Source of the DNA: an uncultured Fibrobacter sp.
GTDB lineage: Bacteria; Fibrobacterota; Fibrobacteria; Fibrobacterales; Fibrobacteraceae
Reading direction: 5' to 3'
Length of the DNA stretch: 45,091 nucleotides
Assembly (NCBI GenBank): GCA_946186895.1
Contig: CAMHOW010000014.1
Coordinates: forward strand, 1 to 45,091
The notes below the pieces were generated by a model. That model ran no database searches and was not told the origin of the DNA. It was given only the letters and a program-made list of their open reading frames with translations. A program made the translations under genes and the position numbers. Below, one piece after another: positions 1 to 7,648 of the stretch. Every line of letters begins with the position of its first letter. Positions within the stretch are counted from its first letter, which is position 1.

Positions 1-494
1 TCGAAGTAGATTTCGGTGCCGTTTTTCTCGGTGGTGGAGGTAATCTTGAAGTCCTTCACCAAAATGCCCTTGCTGAACTCGGCGCGCTTTACTTTGCCGT
101 CTCGGAAACTTTGTACGATAAACTTGGTGGAAAGGGCGTTCACCGCCTTGGTACCCACGCCGTTCATGCCCACCGATTTCTGGAAGGCTTCGGAATCGTA
201 CTTGCCGCCCGTATTCATCTTCGACACGCAGTCGATGACCTTCTCCAGCGGGATGCCGCGGCCGTAGTCGCGCACGCGGCAGCTGTGGTCTTCCATGTCG
301 ATTTCAATTTTTTTGCCCGCGCCCATGGCGAACTCGTCGATGGAGTTGTCGATAACTTCCTTCGCGAGCACGTAGATGCCGTCGTCGGGGCTTTGTCCGT
401 CGCCCAGCTTGCCGATATACATACCGGGGCGGAGCCTAATGTGTTCGTACCAATCTAGAGTCTTGATGCTGTCCTTGTCGTACTTTACAGCCAT
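1..494 (-). CDS. parE: Type IIA topoisomerase B subunit, N-terminal part (topoisomerase IV subunit B, ParE-like), truncated by window edge
   Basis: ATPase subunit of a type IIA topoisomerase, which couples ATP hydrolysis to DNA strand passage (decatenation or supercoiling). Translating the minus strand from the ATG at 494 gives [20 protein letters not shown] followed by RPGMYIG. Next come the GHKL ATPase motifs: the Asn box in [18 protein letters not shown], and [14 protein letters not shown], the ATP lid. The GKLGDG...PDDGIYVL stretch after RPGMYIG resembles what I recall of Bacteroidetes-type ParE more than classical GyrB, hence the symbol, but gyrB cannot be excluded without the C-terminal part. 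About 164 residues are visible and the gene runs off the left edge. An AGGTAG Shine-Dalgarno-like stretch lies just before the start. Transcription probably begins near the TATATTG at 607-613, giving a ~110-nt leader. Confidence 0.85.
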   Translation of the reverse strand, partial: MAVKYDKDSIKTLDWYEHIRLRPGMYIGKLGDGQSPDDGIYVLAKEVIDNSIDEFAMGAGKKIEIDMEDHSCRVRDYGRGIPLEKVIDCVSKMNTGGKYDSEAFQKSVGMNGVGTKAVNALSTKFIVQSFRDGKVKRAEFSKGILVKDFKITSTTEKNGTEIYF

Positions 495-787
495 TATCTA
501 CCTTTTCAAAACTAAAAAAGTGCCTTTTTTCGCCAATTTTAAGAAATTTTGCGAGAATTCTGGCGGTATTTGCCCGGACTCGCGGCTCCGGTCCGCTTTA
601 TGCCCCCAATATAGAAAAATTTTTTGACAGTGAGTGACAATTTGTGCAGTAAAGGAAAAGGTTTTCTCCTTGTTCCCTGTGGTAATTGTGCAAAAGACTT
701 GAATTTTGAAATATCAATCAATTTTTATTGTCTAAATTCGTAATATATCTCTCTTTGGAGATTTCAAAGGGCGTTTTGAAATTTGTG
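495..787. other. Intergenic region between divergent genes
   Basis: No convincing gene is present. The short minus-strand reading frame at 539-721 has no ribosome binding site and no recognisable composition, so I treat it as chance. The region holds the presumed leader and TATATTG box (607-613, minus) of the topoisomerase gene. It also holds an AT-rich stretch upstream of the lipoprotein gene at 788, with GGAG at about 761 and AAAGGG at about 767. No clear terminator or repeat is seen. Confidence 0.5.
607..613 (-). promoter_or_regulatory. TATATTG -10-like element upstream of parE
   Basis: On the minus strand the sequence reads TTTTTCTATATTGGGGG. It matches the TATATT(T/G) element that recurs before first genes throughout the window. 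No TTGACA-like -35 lies at proper spacing. It is about 113 nt from the ATG. Confidence 0.4.
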
Positions 788-1699
788 ATGAAATTTAAAC
801 TTGGTATATTATGTGCTTTGATGGTCATGGCAGTTACCGCTTGCACAGATGACTCATCGATTGCTAAAGGAACTCCTGTAGAGCAGGATATGCTTACAGA
901 ATATTTGTCTAGTTCCGGAATTAACAATCCCCAAAATATGGATGATTCTTCCAATAGTGTAATTCCAGATTCTTCCAGGAAATCCGTTTTGTGTAAGACT
1001 TCAGTAGGTGGAGGTTGTGTTTTTGATCCTAGTGGGGACTTATGGGATCCTAATCTTGAAAACAAGTATGTTCAAACAGGGAGATACGCTGATTCGGTAT
1101 GGGCAAAGGGCGTGGTTCAGGATGGTAGCTGGTTTTGGGAACTAGATACGCTAGATGGAGGTAAATCGGAAATCACATGGCCCATTGATATTGAGAAGGA
1201 TAATCCAACTGATTTTTTTGATCAGCTTGCAGGTCTTTGCTACGGATTATGTGGAAGTTATACTCTTGATAGGGGAAAATTTAAGTATGACCCATTTGTG
1301 GCAGTCGGTTTTAGAATAGCCAAGGATAAAGAGACTGGTGTTTCGGTGCCGGCCGATGTCTCGAATTGGAAGGGTATTTGCATTGTGCTTTATTCAACGG
1401 TAGACGCCTATATGGAATTGGTATTAAGTGATTCTTTGACAGAGGTGTTAGGTTACGACTTGCCTCGAGTTTCGTTGCCTAGGATACAAAATTACCAATC
1501 AATGTGTTTTGAATGGGGGAAATTTAGTCGGATTGGTTGGGGGAAACCTATTGAAGGCTGGGAAGATGGTGCTGCTGGTAAAAATGCTGCAAAACAATTG
1601 TTTTCAGTGAGAGTCGTATTCCAGGCTAAAAGCGGAACAACTGGTAATTTCAATGTTATGGCGATAGGCTCGAACCTTGATGTAAATGAACCCCGATAA
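788..1699 (+). CDS. Putative outer-membrane lipoprotein of unknown function
   Basis: I do not recognise a specific family. The ATG at 788 gives MKFKLGILCALMVMAVTAC, a short basic N-region, a hydrophobic core and a lipobox (VTAC), followed by TDDSS. This is a lipoprotein signal peptide, and Cys19 would be the lipidated residue. An upstream in-frame TTG at 728 would add a segment that spoils the signal peptide, so 788 is preferred. The mature part (~285 residues) is polar and Trp/Gly rich, with WAKGVVQDGSWFWELDTLDGG near the middle and a C-terminal VRVVFQAKSGTTGNFNVMAIG strand pair. That is reminiscent of jelly-roll carbohydrate-binding modules, but this is only an impression. The 3' end overlaps the next gene by 14 nt, so the two may be co-transcribed. 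Confidence 0.75.
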   Translation: MKFKLGILCALMVMAVTACTDDSSIAKGTPVEQDMLTEYLSSSGINNPQNMDDSSNSVIPDSSRKSVLCKTSVGGGCVFDPSGDLWDPNLENKYVQTGRYADSVWAKGVVQDGSWFWELDTLDGGKSEITWPIDIEKDNPTDFFDQLAGLCYGLCGSYTLDRGKFKYDPFVAVGFRIAKDKETGVSVPADVSNWKGICIVLYSTVDAYMELVLSDSLTEVLGYDLPRVSLPRIQNYQSMCFEWGKFSRIGWGKPIEGWEDGAAGKNAAKQLFSVRVVFQAKSGTTGNFNVMAIGSNLDVNEPR

Positions 1700-2381
1700 T
1701 ACAATGCTCCAAAATACACCCGAAAAGATATGGCTATTTGATTATGACCTCACCTTGTACGGGGAAGAAGAGCGTTGTGTCATCAATTCGCTGGACCACC
1801 GTATATCGCTTTTTGTGCAAAAGACGGTGGGGGGTGACTTTGAGTCGGCCCACAAGATCCGTACCGATTACCTGGAACGGTTTGGCACCACCTTGGCAGG
1901 GCTTATGGCCATGAACCAGGTGGATCCCGATGAATTTTTTGACTTTATCCACCAGCCGGAATACCTGATTTACCCCAAGAAGGCTCCCGAAAAGTTGAAA
2001 CTGCTGCAAAGTCTAGAGGGCCCGCGGTTCGTGTTTACCAATGGCCGTCACGACTGGAGTGAGGCGGGCATGGCCCACATGGGGATTGACTCGGCTATAG
2101 ACGGCGTGCTGGACTTAAAGCAGTTGGGCTGGGTAGGCAAACCCCACGACAGCGCCTACCTAAAGATGGAACAGTGGATTTCCAAAAAGCTTCCGTCGAT
2201 GGGTCGTTCGATGCCCGCAGATTCCCATGACATTATCTTGTTAGAAGATTCTCTTCGCAACTTGGAGCCCGCTTACAGGCGGGGCTGGACTACGGTTTAC
2301 GTGAATCCAGATTCTAATGTTCCCGACTGGGTAGACTTTCATATTCCGCACCTCTTGGACCTGAAAATCAAGAGTGAATAA
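1686..2381 (+). CDS. HAD-superfamily hydrolase, pyrimidine 5'-nucleotidase (Sdt1-like) type
   Basis: Haloacid-dehalogenase-fold phosphatase, probably dephosphorylating nucleoside monophosphates in the cytoplasm. Motif I is FDYDLTLYG (nucleophile Asp and the +2 Asp) near residue 20. Motif II is FVFTNGRHDW, motif III is the Lys in GWVGKPHDSAY, and motif IV is ILLEDSLRNLEPAYRRGW. The helical cap between motifs I and II carries YLERFGTTLAGLMAMNQVDPDEFFDFIH, which resembles the Y..YG..L.GL...H cap of the Sdt1/PHM8 pyrimidine-5'-nucleotidase branch. Its 231 residues are normal for the family. The start at 1686 overlaps the preceding lipoprotein gene, and an alternative ATG at 1704 would be equally acceptable because neither has a strong Shine-Dalgarno. 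Substrate specificity is inferred. Confidence 0.8.
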   Translation: MNPDNTMLQNTPEKIWLFDYDLTLYGEEERCVINSLDHRISLFVQKTVGGDFESAHKIRTDYLERFGTTLAGLMAMNQVDPDEFFDFIHQPEYLIYPKKAPEKLKLLQSLEGPRFVFTNGRHDWSEAGMAHMGIDSAIDGVLDLKQLGWVGKPHDSAYLKMEQWISKKLPSMGRSMPADSHDIILLEDSLRNLEPAYRRGWTTVYVNPDSNVPDWVDFHIPHLLDLKIKSE

Positions 2382-2453
2382 TTAAAGTTTTCGGCATTTT
2401 CATTTTTTTATTTTGTAATTTTTGATTTGGATGCTTCACATATCTTTTTTCGT

Positions 2454-3599
2454 ATGAAATCTGCTATTTTATTTTCTTTTGTAATATGTCTTTTGGCCTC
2501 TATCACTTGGTCTGCTCCGGCTCCCGCGGCCCGAAACGGCTTTAACAACATGTCCGTGACCACGGAGTATTCTGCGTTGTTGCAAGAAAAGAACGCCCGC
2601 AACGACTCCCTGTTGCCAGCACTAGATGGTGACAAGGCTTTTGCGGAGGTATTGCGTCAGAACCCCAATTTCTGGAGCCTTGGTGGAGCCTTGGATAAGG
2701 AAGAGTCCTTGGTCACAAAACTCAACGCGAAAATCATCTTCATTGATGGTATTCGCGAAGAACCTTTTTGCGAGATAGACAAGAATACCGGCAGCAACGC
2801 CGGCGAATGGAATGTGCGAATCGGCGTGGACTTTGTCTCTGGTGGGTCTAACACGGTACACATCCACGTACAGCAGTGCTTGGACTACGTCCGCGACCAG
2901 TTGGGCTATGCCGTCAAGAAGGGCGACAAGGTTGTGTTTGTACCGCCCAAAAAGATTCTGGACAAAATCAAGGAAAGTGAAATTCCAGACGCTATCGATG
3001 TGGATTTGCAACAGACTCTGCTGAAGGCTCACGAAGACGTAAACCTGACGGGAAAGTGTCCGGGTGATATCGAGGCCTACATTATCCTTATGAAGGTTTA
3101 TGATCAGGTGAAAACTCAAAAGATGGATTATGTGGTTATCAACGACCAGCTGAACAAGAAGCGTAACGGGGCTGGCCGCGTACAGAGTTGTGCCTTTAGC
3201 CGGGAGTGGAACAAGCGTTACCAGGAAAGCGCTAGTTTTGAGTGCGACCTTGATAACGACCGCTGCACCTACCGCCAAGAAAACGACGGTGATTCCGAGT
3301 GGCAAATAAATTATGATAATAATCGGTTTGAATACATCAACAAGAAATTCCTGTTTTTCAACCTGAACCCCAAGAGCATCCACAAAGGCGGGACCATGCT
3401 TGACCTCCGCTTGCTCAGGCTTTCCACGAACCTTTACCTAGAGGCTTACCTGAACCTGAAGGGGGAGCCTGTGACCCTCGGGTTGATCATCGTTCCCGGT
3501 GAAAAGACTATCGAGGATTATGAGGACGAGGAAGAGGAAGAAGAGGACGAAAACACGGTCGAAGACGAAAAAATGGAAGAAGGACAGCCTTTTGACTAG
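2454..3599 (+). CDS. Secreted protein of unknown function with an acidic C-terminal tail
   Basis: I do not recognise the family. From the ATG at 2454 the protein begins MKSAILFSFVICLLASITWS then APAPAARNGF, a signal peptide probably cleaved after WSA. An upstream TTG at 2427 would put MDASHIFFR in front and is less likely. The mature region (~360 residues) has scattered cysteines, e.g. in EEPFCEID, VQQCLDYVRDQ, TGKCPGDIEAY, RVQSCAFS and SFECDLDNDRCTYRQ, that could form disulphides in the periplasm. The last ~35 residues are almost entirely Asp/Glu (EDYEDEEEEEEDENTVEDEK). The acidic tail could bind cations or a basic partner. It stands alone between a HAD gene and a PDZ gene with no tight coupling. 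Confidence 0.65.
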   Translation: MKSAILFSFVICLLASITWSAPAPAARNGFNNMSVTTEYSALLQEKNARNDSLLPALDGDKAFAEVLRQNPNFWSLGGALDKEESLVTKLNAKIIFIDGIREEPFCEIDKNTGSNAGEWNVRIGVDFVSGGSNTVHIHVQQCLDYVRDQLGYAVKKGDKVVFVPPKKILDKIKESEIPDAIDVDLQQTLLKAHEDVNLTGKCPGDIEAYIILMKVYDQVKTQKMDYVVINDQLNKKRNGAGRVQSCAFSREWNKRYQESASFECDLDNDRCTYRQENDGDSEWQINYDNNRFEYINKKFLFFNLNPKSIHKGGTMLDLRLLRLSTNLYLEAYLNLKGEPVTLGLIIVPGEKTIEDYEDEEEEEEDENTVEDEKMEEGQPFD

Positions 3600-3648
3600 G
3601 TTTTCGGTGTGTTTTTAGCTTTGTTTTTCGTTTTTTCTTAATTTATTG

Positions 3649-3655
3649 TATATTT
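3649..3655 (+). promoter_or_regulatory. TATATTT -10-like element before the PDZ gene
   Basis: TTTATTGTATATTTAGGG lies 28 nt upstream of the ATG at 3684, in the T-rich gap after the acidic-tail gene. Same element as seen before guaB, uvrD, gatC and coaD. Confidence 0.45.
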
Positions 3656-3683
3656 AGGGAGTATAATCCACAAGGAGAAACTC

Positions 3684-4496
3684 ATGAACCGTTTAATCAA
3701 GATGTCTTTGGCTGCTGCCGTTATGGCTGCCCCGGCTTTGGCAGATGAACAATTCGGTGGTGTCGGAGTCACCATTTACCAGATTCCTCAGGGGGTTCAT
3801 GTAGTTCAGGTCATTCCCGGTACTCCTGCTGCAGAGACCGCTCTCCAGGCCGGCGACGATATCGTAGCCGTGGATGGCGTAAGTCTTAAGGGTCTCGACA
3901 TCGAAGAATCTAAGGCTATGCTCCGTGGTCAGGTGAACAAGCCGGTAGAAATCACCTTTGTCAATTCCGGGGACACCCTGAAGGCGACACTGCGCCGTAC
4001 CCAGATTACGGTGAAGGATTTTGAGAGCAAGCAGGTGGAAGCCTGGTACGGCAACAAGAAGGAATTCGATGTTCAGGAACTGGAAACCTATGCTAGCGCC
4101 AATGGCGGTAACAAGCAGTTGGTGGCCGTGCTGAAGCGCGGCTCGCTGGTTGAGGGTGACCAGACAGTAAATGCAGAAGATGTGAACGGCATCTATGTAG
4201 ACAAGGCCAATGAATTTGCTCCCAAGCCGGGTAAGACCAACGCCGGTAAGGCAGGCTCCGCTAAGCTCAAGGGATTTACTCGCAACACCATCAGCTTTAA
4301 TGCGAAGTCGGCTGGAAAGGCCGTCATTACGGTGATGAATACCGATGGTGCCGAGGTGGCAACTGTGGTTGTCGAAAACGCCCAGCCTGGCTTTAACAGT
4401 GTTTCCTGGAATGGCGAAAAGGTTCCCAGTGGCCGCTATATGGTGTCCATTGAGCACAATGGCTCGGTCAGCGGCAAAAACGCAGTGCTGAAATAA
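3684..4496 (+). CDS. Secreted PDZ-domain protein with a C-terminal sorting-type / FlgD-like Ig domain
   Basis: Starts MNRLIKMSLAAAVMAAPALA, a clear signal peptide ending at ALA-DE. The start is fixed by AAGGAG 8 nt upstream. Residues ~22-110 form a PDZ domain: GVGVTIYQIPQGVHVVQVIPGTPAAETALQAGDDIVAVDG, the usual carboxylate-loop/GDxIxxVDG pattern. A middle segment (~110-180) is unassigned. The last ~70 residues, with GKAVITVMNTDGAEV...GFNSVSWNGEKVPSGRYMVSIEHNGSV...KNAVLK, have the form of a FlgD-like Ig / type IX secretion C-terminal domain (VSWNG..VPSGRY). No protease domain accompanies the PDZ, so it is likely a binding or scaffolding protein in the periplasm or on the surface. It is followed by a strong terminator. 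Confidence 0.75.
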   Translation: MNRLIKMSLAAAVMAAPALADEQFGGVGVTIYQIPQGVHVVQVIPGTPAAETALQAGDDIVAVDGVSLKGLDIEESKAMLRGQVNKPVEITFVNSGDTLKATLRRTQITVKDFESKQVEAWYGNKKEFDVQELETYASANGGNKQLVAVLKRGSLVEGDQTVNAEDVNGIYVDKANEFAPKPGKTNAGKAGSAKLKGFTRNTISFNAKSAGKAVITVMNTDGAEVATVVVENAQPGFNSVSWNGEKVPSGRYMVSIEHNGSVSGKNAVLK

Positions 4497-4518
4497 AAAA
4501 ACTTGTGCCAAGAATGTT

Positions 4519-4547
4519 AAAAGTCCTGCCGATTGGCAGGACTTTTT
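4519..4547. terminator. Intrinsic terminator, bidirectional
   Basis: Perfect 12-bp stem AAAAGTCCTGCC / GGCAGGACTTTT with a GATT loop and a T-tract on the plus strand. The minus-strand side also ends in four Ts. It lies between the convergent PDZ gene (stop 4496) and the UreE-like gene (stop 4588) and can serve both. Confidence 0.85.
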
Positions 4548-4587
4548 AATTCCTTATCTTTCGTTTTTGGCCTCGAGTCTTGATCCT

Positions 4588-4857
4588 TTAAAGATAATGC
4601 TTTACCCGCATTTCGGGGTCTGTGTTTTCTTTTGGCGGCTTAGGGACCACAATCTTGATAGCGTAAACGTAGCTTTCCGTTTCGGCGAGAATGTCGCCTT
4701 CTTGCATGTCCTCGGTTACGTCTATTTCTAGTTCCACCCCATCACGAGCGATTCTCCGGATAGAGTGTTCCTTGAGCTCGTGCTGTTCAAAGGGAACGTC
4801 GATAACTTTCTTGTAGGTGCCGTGGTGAGTGGTGCCGAGAATGTGGTTGCAAATCAT
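4588..4857 (-). CDS. Small protein resembling only the N-terminal domain of urease accessory protein UreE
   Basis: 89 residues from the ATG at 4857. The central part, KKVIDVPFEQHELKEHSIRR then ARDGVELEIDVTEDMQEGDILAETESYVYAIKIV, follows the UreE N-domain pattern (R.R....DG.E..I......L..GD.L.......V.I). Complete UreE is ~150 residues and has a C-terminal metal-binding ferredoxin-like domain, which is missing here. No urease or other nickel gene is nearby. A role as a metallochaperone is therefore doubtful, and the fold could be reused for another interaction. Upstream in-frame starts exist (to 4959), but they would run into lptD and across a TATATT box (4865-4870) that lies 8 nt before this ATG. 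There is no good Shine-Dalgarno, so the transcript may be nearly leaderless. Confidence 0.6.
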   Translation of the reverse strand: MICNHILGTTHHGTYKKVIDVPFEQHELKEHSIRRIARDGVELEIDVTEDMQEGDILAETESYVYAIKIVVPKPPKENTDPEMRVKHYL

Positions 4858-4947
4858 GGTCGGGAATATAGTATTTCCCCTTACATTTTGAGAGTAAACT
4901 TCTTTTTCTGAAAGGGGTTTTTCTAAATTGACCGCAACGTGTTTTTG

Positions 4948-7434
4948 ATGAGAACCCATAGTCTCCTGTGGGCCGTTTTGGTGTTTGCCATGACGGTCTT
5001 AATTCTCCCTGCCTTTGGCCAGGAGATGACTCGCTTTGAATTGGAAGAGCGGGAACAGGAAGAGGAAAAGGACACCACCGAAGTCGACTGGATGAACGAC
5101 ACCTCGGGCGTGGACACCATCGAATACCGTGCAGTAGATTTGGTCTATGACGTTGAGAAATCCACCTTTAATCTGAATAATAGTGCCCAGTTGAAATACC
5201 GCACTGCCACCCTGGATGCGGACACTATTTGGTTTGATCAGGAAAATAGCGTTTTGGCGGCCAGCGGCGACCCCATTCTCCGTGAAACCAAGAACCCCTC
5301 CCTTTCGGGAATGCGGCTCAAGTACAACATGAAGAGCCGAATAGGTGAAATTTATTACGCCACCACCTATCAAGACAACCAACAGCTGAACGGCATGGAG
5401 GTCCGTAGGCTTCCGGACCAGCGAATTCAGATTGCCCGTGGTGATTTTAGTACTTGTAACGATTCAACGCACCAGCATTTCTATTTCTATGGACGGCGCA
5501 TGGTGGTAAAACCAAAGGAAACTATCACTGCCCGTCCTGTGGTGCTGAATATTGCTGATGTTCCTGTGGCGGTTCTCCCCATGATTGTTGCGCCCCTCAA
5601 GAGTGGTCGTAAGTCAGGTCTTTTAACGCCTAAGTTTGGTGGTGACCAGGTGCAGGGTTACTACATGAGTAACTTGGGCTTCTACTACGCTCCAAATGAT
5701 TACTGGGATGCCACAGTAAAGGGTGATATCATCGAAGGCGAAGAGGCTCGGTTTGAACGCTCTACCTTGACAGGGGAGGTCCGGTACAAACTGCGGTATG
5801 TGCTGGAGGGAAACGTTTCTTATACGAGTTATTTGGAAGAATTTGATATGGCCAATAGTGGTTATGATATCAATTTTTCCCACAACCAGAACCTGACTCC
5901 TGATGGCAAGCATACGTTGAGCGGTTCGGGCTCTTTCGTCTCTAGTCGGAGCGTACGTAAGGATAATGCCTTGGATGCCGAGACCATCTTGAACCAGCAG
6001 GCTAATGCCCAGATGACCTATTCGGGCAAGTTCGGCACCAACAAGAGCCTGACGGTAAAGGTTCGTCAGGATCACAACCTGGTGACGGACATGATGCAAA
6101 GGGAAATTCCCGACATCCAGTACCGCATGAGTGGCCCCTTGTTCAATTTTGACATCGACGAAGATGAAGAAGCTTACGACGACCATTCTATTGCAAGCTA
6201 CTTGGAAAAATTCAACTACAACTTCAACAACAGGTTCAATTATTATACGGTTAGGGCTCAGGATACGGTGAATGAGGTAGACACTACGGCCAAGTATGTG
6301 GGTTATACCGGCACCTACTCTTTGGACTATTCGATGCGTGTATTACGCGTAGTTAACCTTACGCCCAAGGCGACCTTCACCGGGTTCTGGACGGGAACCT
6401 CGTGGCTTAATCCCGAAGATTCACTGATATATCGCCAGCGTTATATAAGTTTGGACCCGGAGCACGATAGCTATGGCGATGCGGCTTATAACCACAACTA
6501 CAGCGTTACGGCGGATACCAAGTTGTACGGAATATGGGTTCCCGAAATAGGACGGTTTACGGGACTCCGGCATGTGCTGTCGCCTAGTGTTTCTTATACC
6601 TACGCTCCCGAAATCGACACGGTGAAGACCTTCGCTCCGCATCCGCTGCTAGGGCAGACTCCTTACCAGATTGAGCAAAAGACGGTGGGCTTTGGTTTGA
6701 ACAACGATTTCGATATCAAGTACCTGAAGGTGGTGGGTCGTGCCGCCGATACGACTAGGGAAGACGGTTCAGGGGCCGTAGAGGACCAGTATGGCAACCG
6801 TCGTGTACTGACGACACGTCATAACATGTCCTATAACTTTGCGGCAGACTCGCTGAACTTCTCGGATCTGACCTCTAGCTTTGGTTTGCAGATACTGCCA
6901 GACTACATGTTTACTGTCAATACCCGCCATAGCGTTTACCACAAGTTCTCTGACGATCCCAACAAGGTCCAGATGCCCGAGCTGATTTACTGGGGCTATG
7001 AACTTTCCCGTGCGTTCCGCTGGAGTGGTAACTTTAACGGGGGCCTGCCATCGCAAATGGGCAAGTACGAAATGCTCAAGTGGTCCTTTGGTTTCGATTA
7101 CCGTTACACCTTCTCCAGTACCCGTGTGGCCAAGGACTTGTTCCAGGATAATGTATCTCATTCTACAAGCATAACTGCGACCTTCCAGCCGACAGTGAAC
7201 TGGGAGATGAGCTATAGCACGCAGTACGACTATAACGAGGGTAAATTTGTTACCCACAGGTTCACTTTCAACAGAACGCTCCACTGCTGGCAGTTGGATT
7301 TCACCTGGACCCCTACGGGTCCTGCCGCGGGTTGGAGCTTTTCCATCTACGTGCGTGATCTACCGGATATTAAGCTGAATTCGGGCAGCACCGACACCAA
7401 GCAAGACAAGTCCTCTAAGACTTCCTCGAAATAG
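4948..7434 (+). CDS. lptD: LPS-assembly outer-membrane protein LptD
   Basis: Outer-membrane beta-barrel that inserts lipopolysaccharide into the outer leaflet with LptE. From the ATG at 4948 the product (828 residues) begins MRTHSLLWAVLVFAMTVLIL then PAFGQ, a signal peptide. Residues ~60-190 form the OstA/LptA-like periplasmic domain: VYDVEKSTFNLNNSAQLKYR followed by TATLDADTIWFDQENSVLAASG. The LptD barrel follows, with the family's YFYGRRMVVKPKETITARPV and PVAVLPMIVAPLKSGRKSGLLTP, then many alternating aromatic beta-strands. The length is typical. The GTG at 4939 would add MFL and is less likely. It is divergent from the UreE-like gene and followed by tRNA-Ala on the other strand. It implies an LPS-containing outer membrane, in agreement with kdsB at 21009. 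Confidence 0.9.
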   Translation: MRTHSLLWAVLVFAMTVLILPAFGQEMTRFELEEREQEEEKDTTEVDWMNDTSGVDTIEYRAVDLVYDVEKSTFNLNNSAQLKYRTATLDADTIWFDQENSVLAASGDPILRETKNPSLSGMRLKYNMKSRIGEIYYATTYQDNQQLNGMEVRRLPDQRIQIARGDFSTCNDSTHQHFYFYGRRMVVKPKETITARPVVLNIADVPVAVLPMIVAPLKSGRKSGLLTPKFGGDQVQGYYMSNLGFYYAPNDYWDATVKGDIIEGEEARFERSTLTGEVRYKLRYVLEGNVSYTSYLEEFDMANSGYDINFSHNQNLTPDGKHTLSGSGSFVSSRSVRKDNALDAETILNQQANAQMTYSGKFGTNKSLTVKVRQDHNLVTDMMQREIPDIQYRMSGPLFNFDIDEDEEAYDDHSIASYLEKFNYNFNNRFNYYTVRAQDTVNEVDTTAKYVGYTGTYSLDYSMRVLRVVNLTPKATFTGFWTGTSWLNPEDSLIYRQRYISLDPEHDSYGDAAYNHNYSVTADTKLYGIWVPEIGRFTGLRHVLSPSVSYTYAPEIDTVKTFAPHPLLGQTPYQIEQKTVGFGLNNDFDIKYLKVVGRAADTTREDGSGAVEDQYGNRRVLTTRHNMSYNFAADSLNFSDLTSSFGLQILPDYMFTVNTRHSVYHKFSDDPNKVQMPELIYWGYELSRAFRWSGNFNGGLPSQMGKYEMLKWSFGFDYRYTFSSTRVAKDLFQDNVSHSTSITATFQPTVNWEMSYSTQYDYNEGKFVTHRFTFNRTLHCWQLDFTWTPTGPAAGWSFSIYVRDLPDIKLNSGSTDTKQDKSSKTSSK

Positions 7435-7452
7435 CCTGAATGCGGAAAGTGC

Positions 7453-7483
7453 AAAGAAAAAGACCCGCTTGAAAGCGGGTCTT
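7453..7483 (-). terminator. Intrinsic terminator of the tRNA-Ala transcript
   Basis: Inverted repeat AGACCCGCT / AGCGGGTCT with a 4-nt loop. Read on the minus strand it is followed by TTTTTCTTTG, a U-rich tail 3' of the tRNA. The plus-strand side lacks a T-run, so it mainly serves the tRNA, though it may also limit lptD read-through. Confidence 0.75.
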
Positions 7484-7488
7484 CTAAG

Positions 7489-7561
7489 TGGAGCTAAGGA
7501 GAGTCGAACTCCTGACCTCCTGCATGCCATGCAGGCGCTCTACCAACTGAGCTATAACCCC
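7489..7561 (-). tRNA. tRNA-Ala (anticodon GGC)
   Basis: The reverse complement folds into a full cloverleaf of 73 nt. The acceptor stem is GGGGTTA/TAGCTCC (two wobbles), the D-arm GCTC...GAGC, the anticodon stem CCTGC/GCAGG with loop ATGGCAT (anticodon GGC reading GCC), the T-arm AGGAG/CTCCT with TTCGACT, and the discriminator A. The 3' CCA is not encoded. It is preceded by a TTGACA/TCTATT promoter and followed by a hairpin terminator, i.e. a single-gene transcription unit. Confidence 0.95.
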
Positions 7562-7574
7562 GAAAGGTGAGCCA

Positions 7575-7603
7575 AATAGAGAAAAATATTTGGCCCTTGT
7601 CAA
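7575..7603 (-). promoter_or_regulatory. Sigma70-type promoter of tRNA-Ala
   Basis: On the minus strand TTGACA (7603-7598), a 17-nt spacer and TCTATT (7580-7575) stand 13 nt before the mature 5' end. An 8-bp inverted repeat GCCAAATA / TATTTGGC (7571-7578 and 7587-7594) overlaps the -10. This differs from the TATATT(T/G) elements before protein genes, which lack a TTGACA. Confidence 0.65.
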
Positions 7604-7648
7604 GGGGGCGGAATGTTTTTTTTCAAAAAAACGCCGCCACCATGAAAA

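Noticed and set aside
623..652. TTGACA at 624-629 as a -35 for the lipoprotein gene.
   Set aside because: At 17-nt spacing the -10 would be CAGTAA, and the distance to the start codon is ~140 nt; no support.
539..721. Minus-strand ORF of 60 residues in the gap next to parE.
   Set aside because: No Shine-Dalgarno, no family resemblance, overlaps the putative parE leader and promoter.
2622..3383. Long minus-strand ORF (253 residues) opposite the acidic-tail protein.
   Set aside because: Mirror of a coding region with a real signal peptide on the plus strand; translation has no recognisable domain.
7605..7645. GGCGG-T8...A7-CCGCC inverted repeat after the cyclophilin gene as its terminator.
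   Set aside because: The T-run lies inside the stem rather than after it; may still hinder read-through but does not fit an intrinsic terminator.
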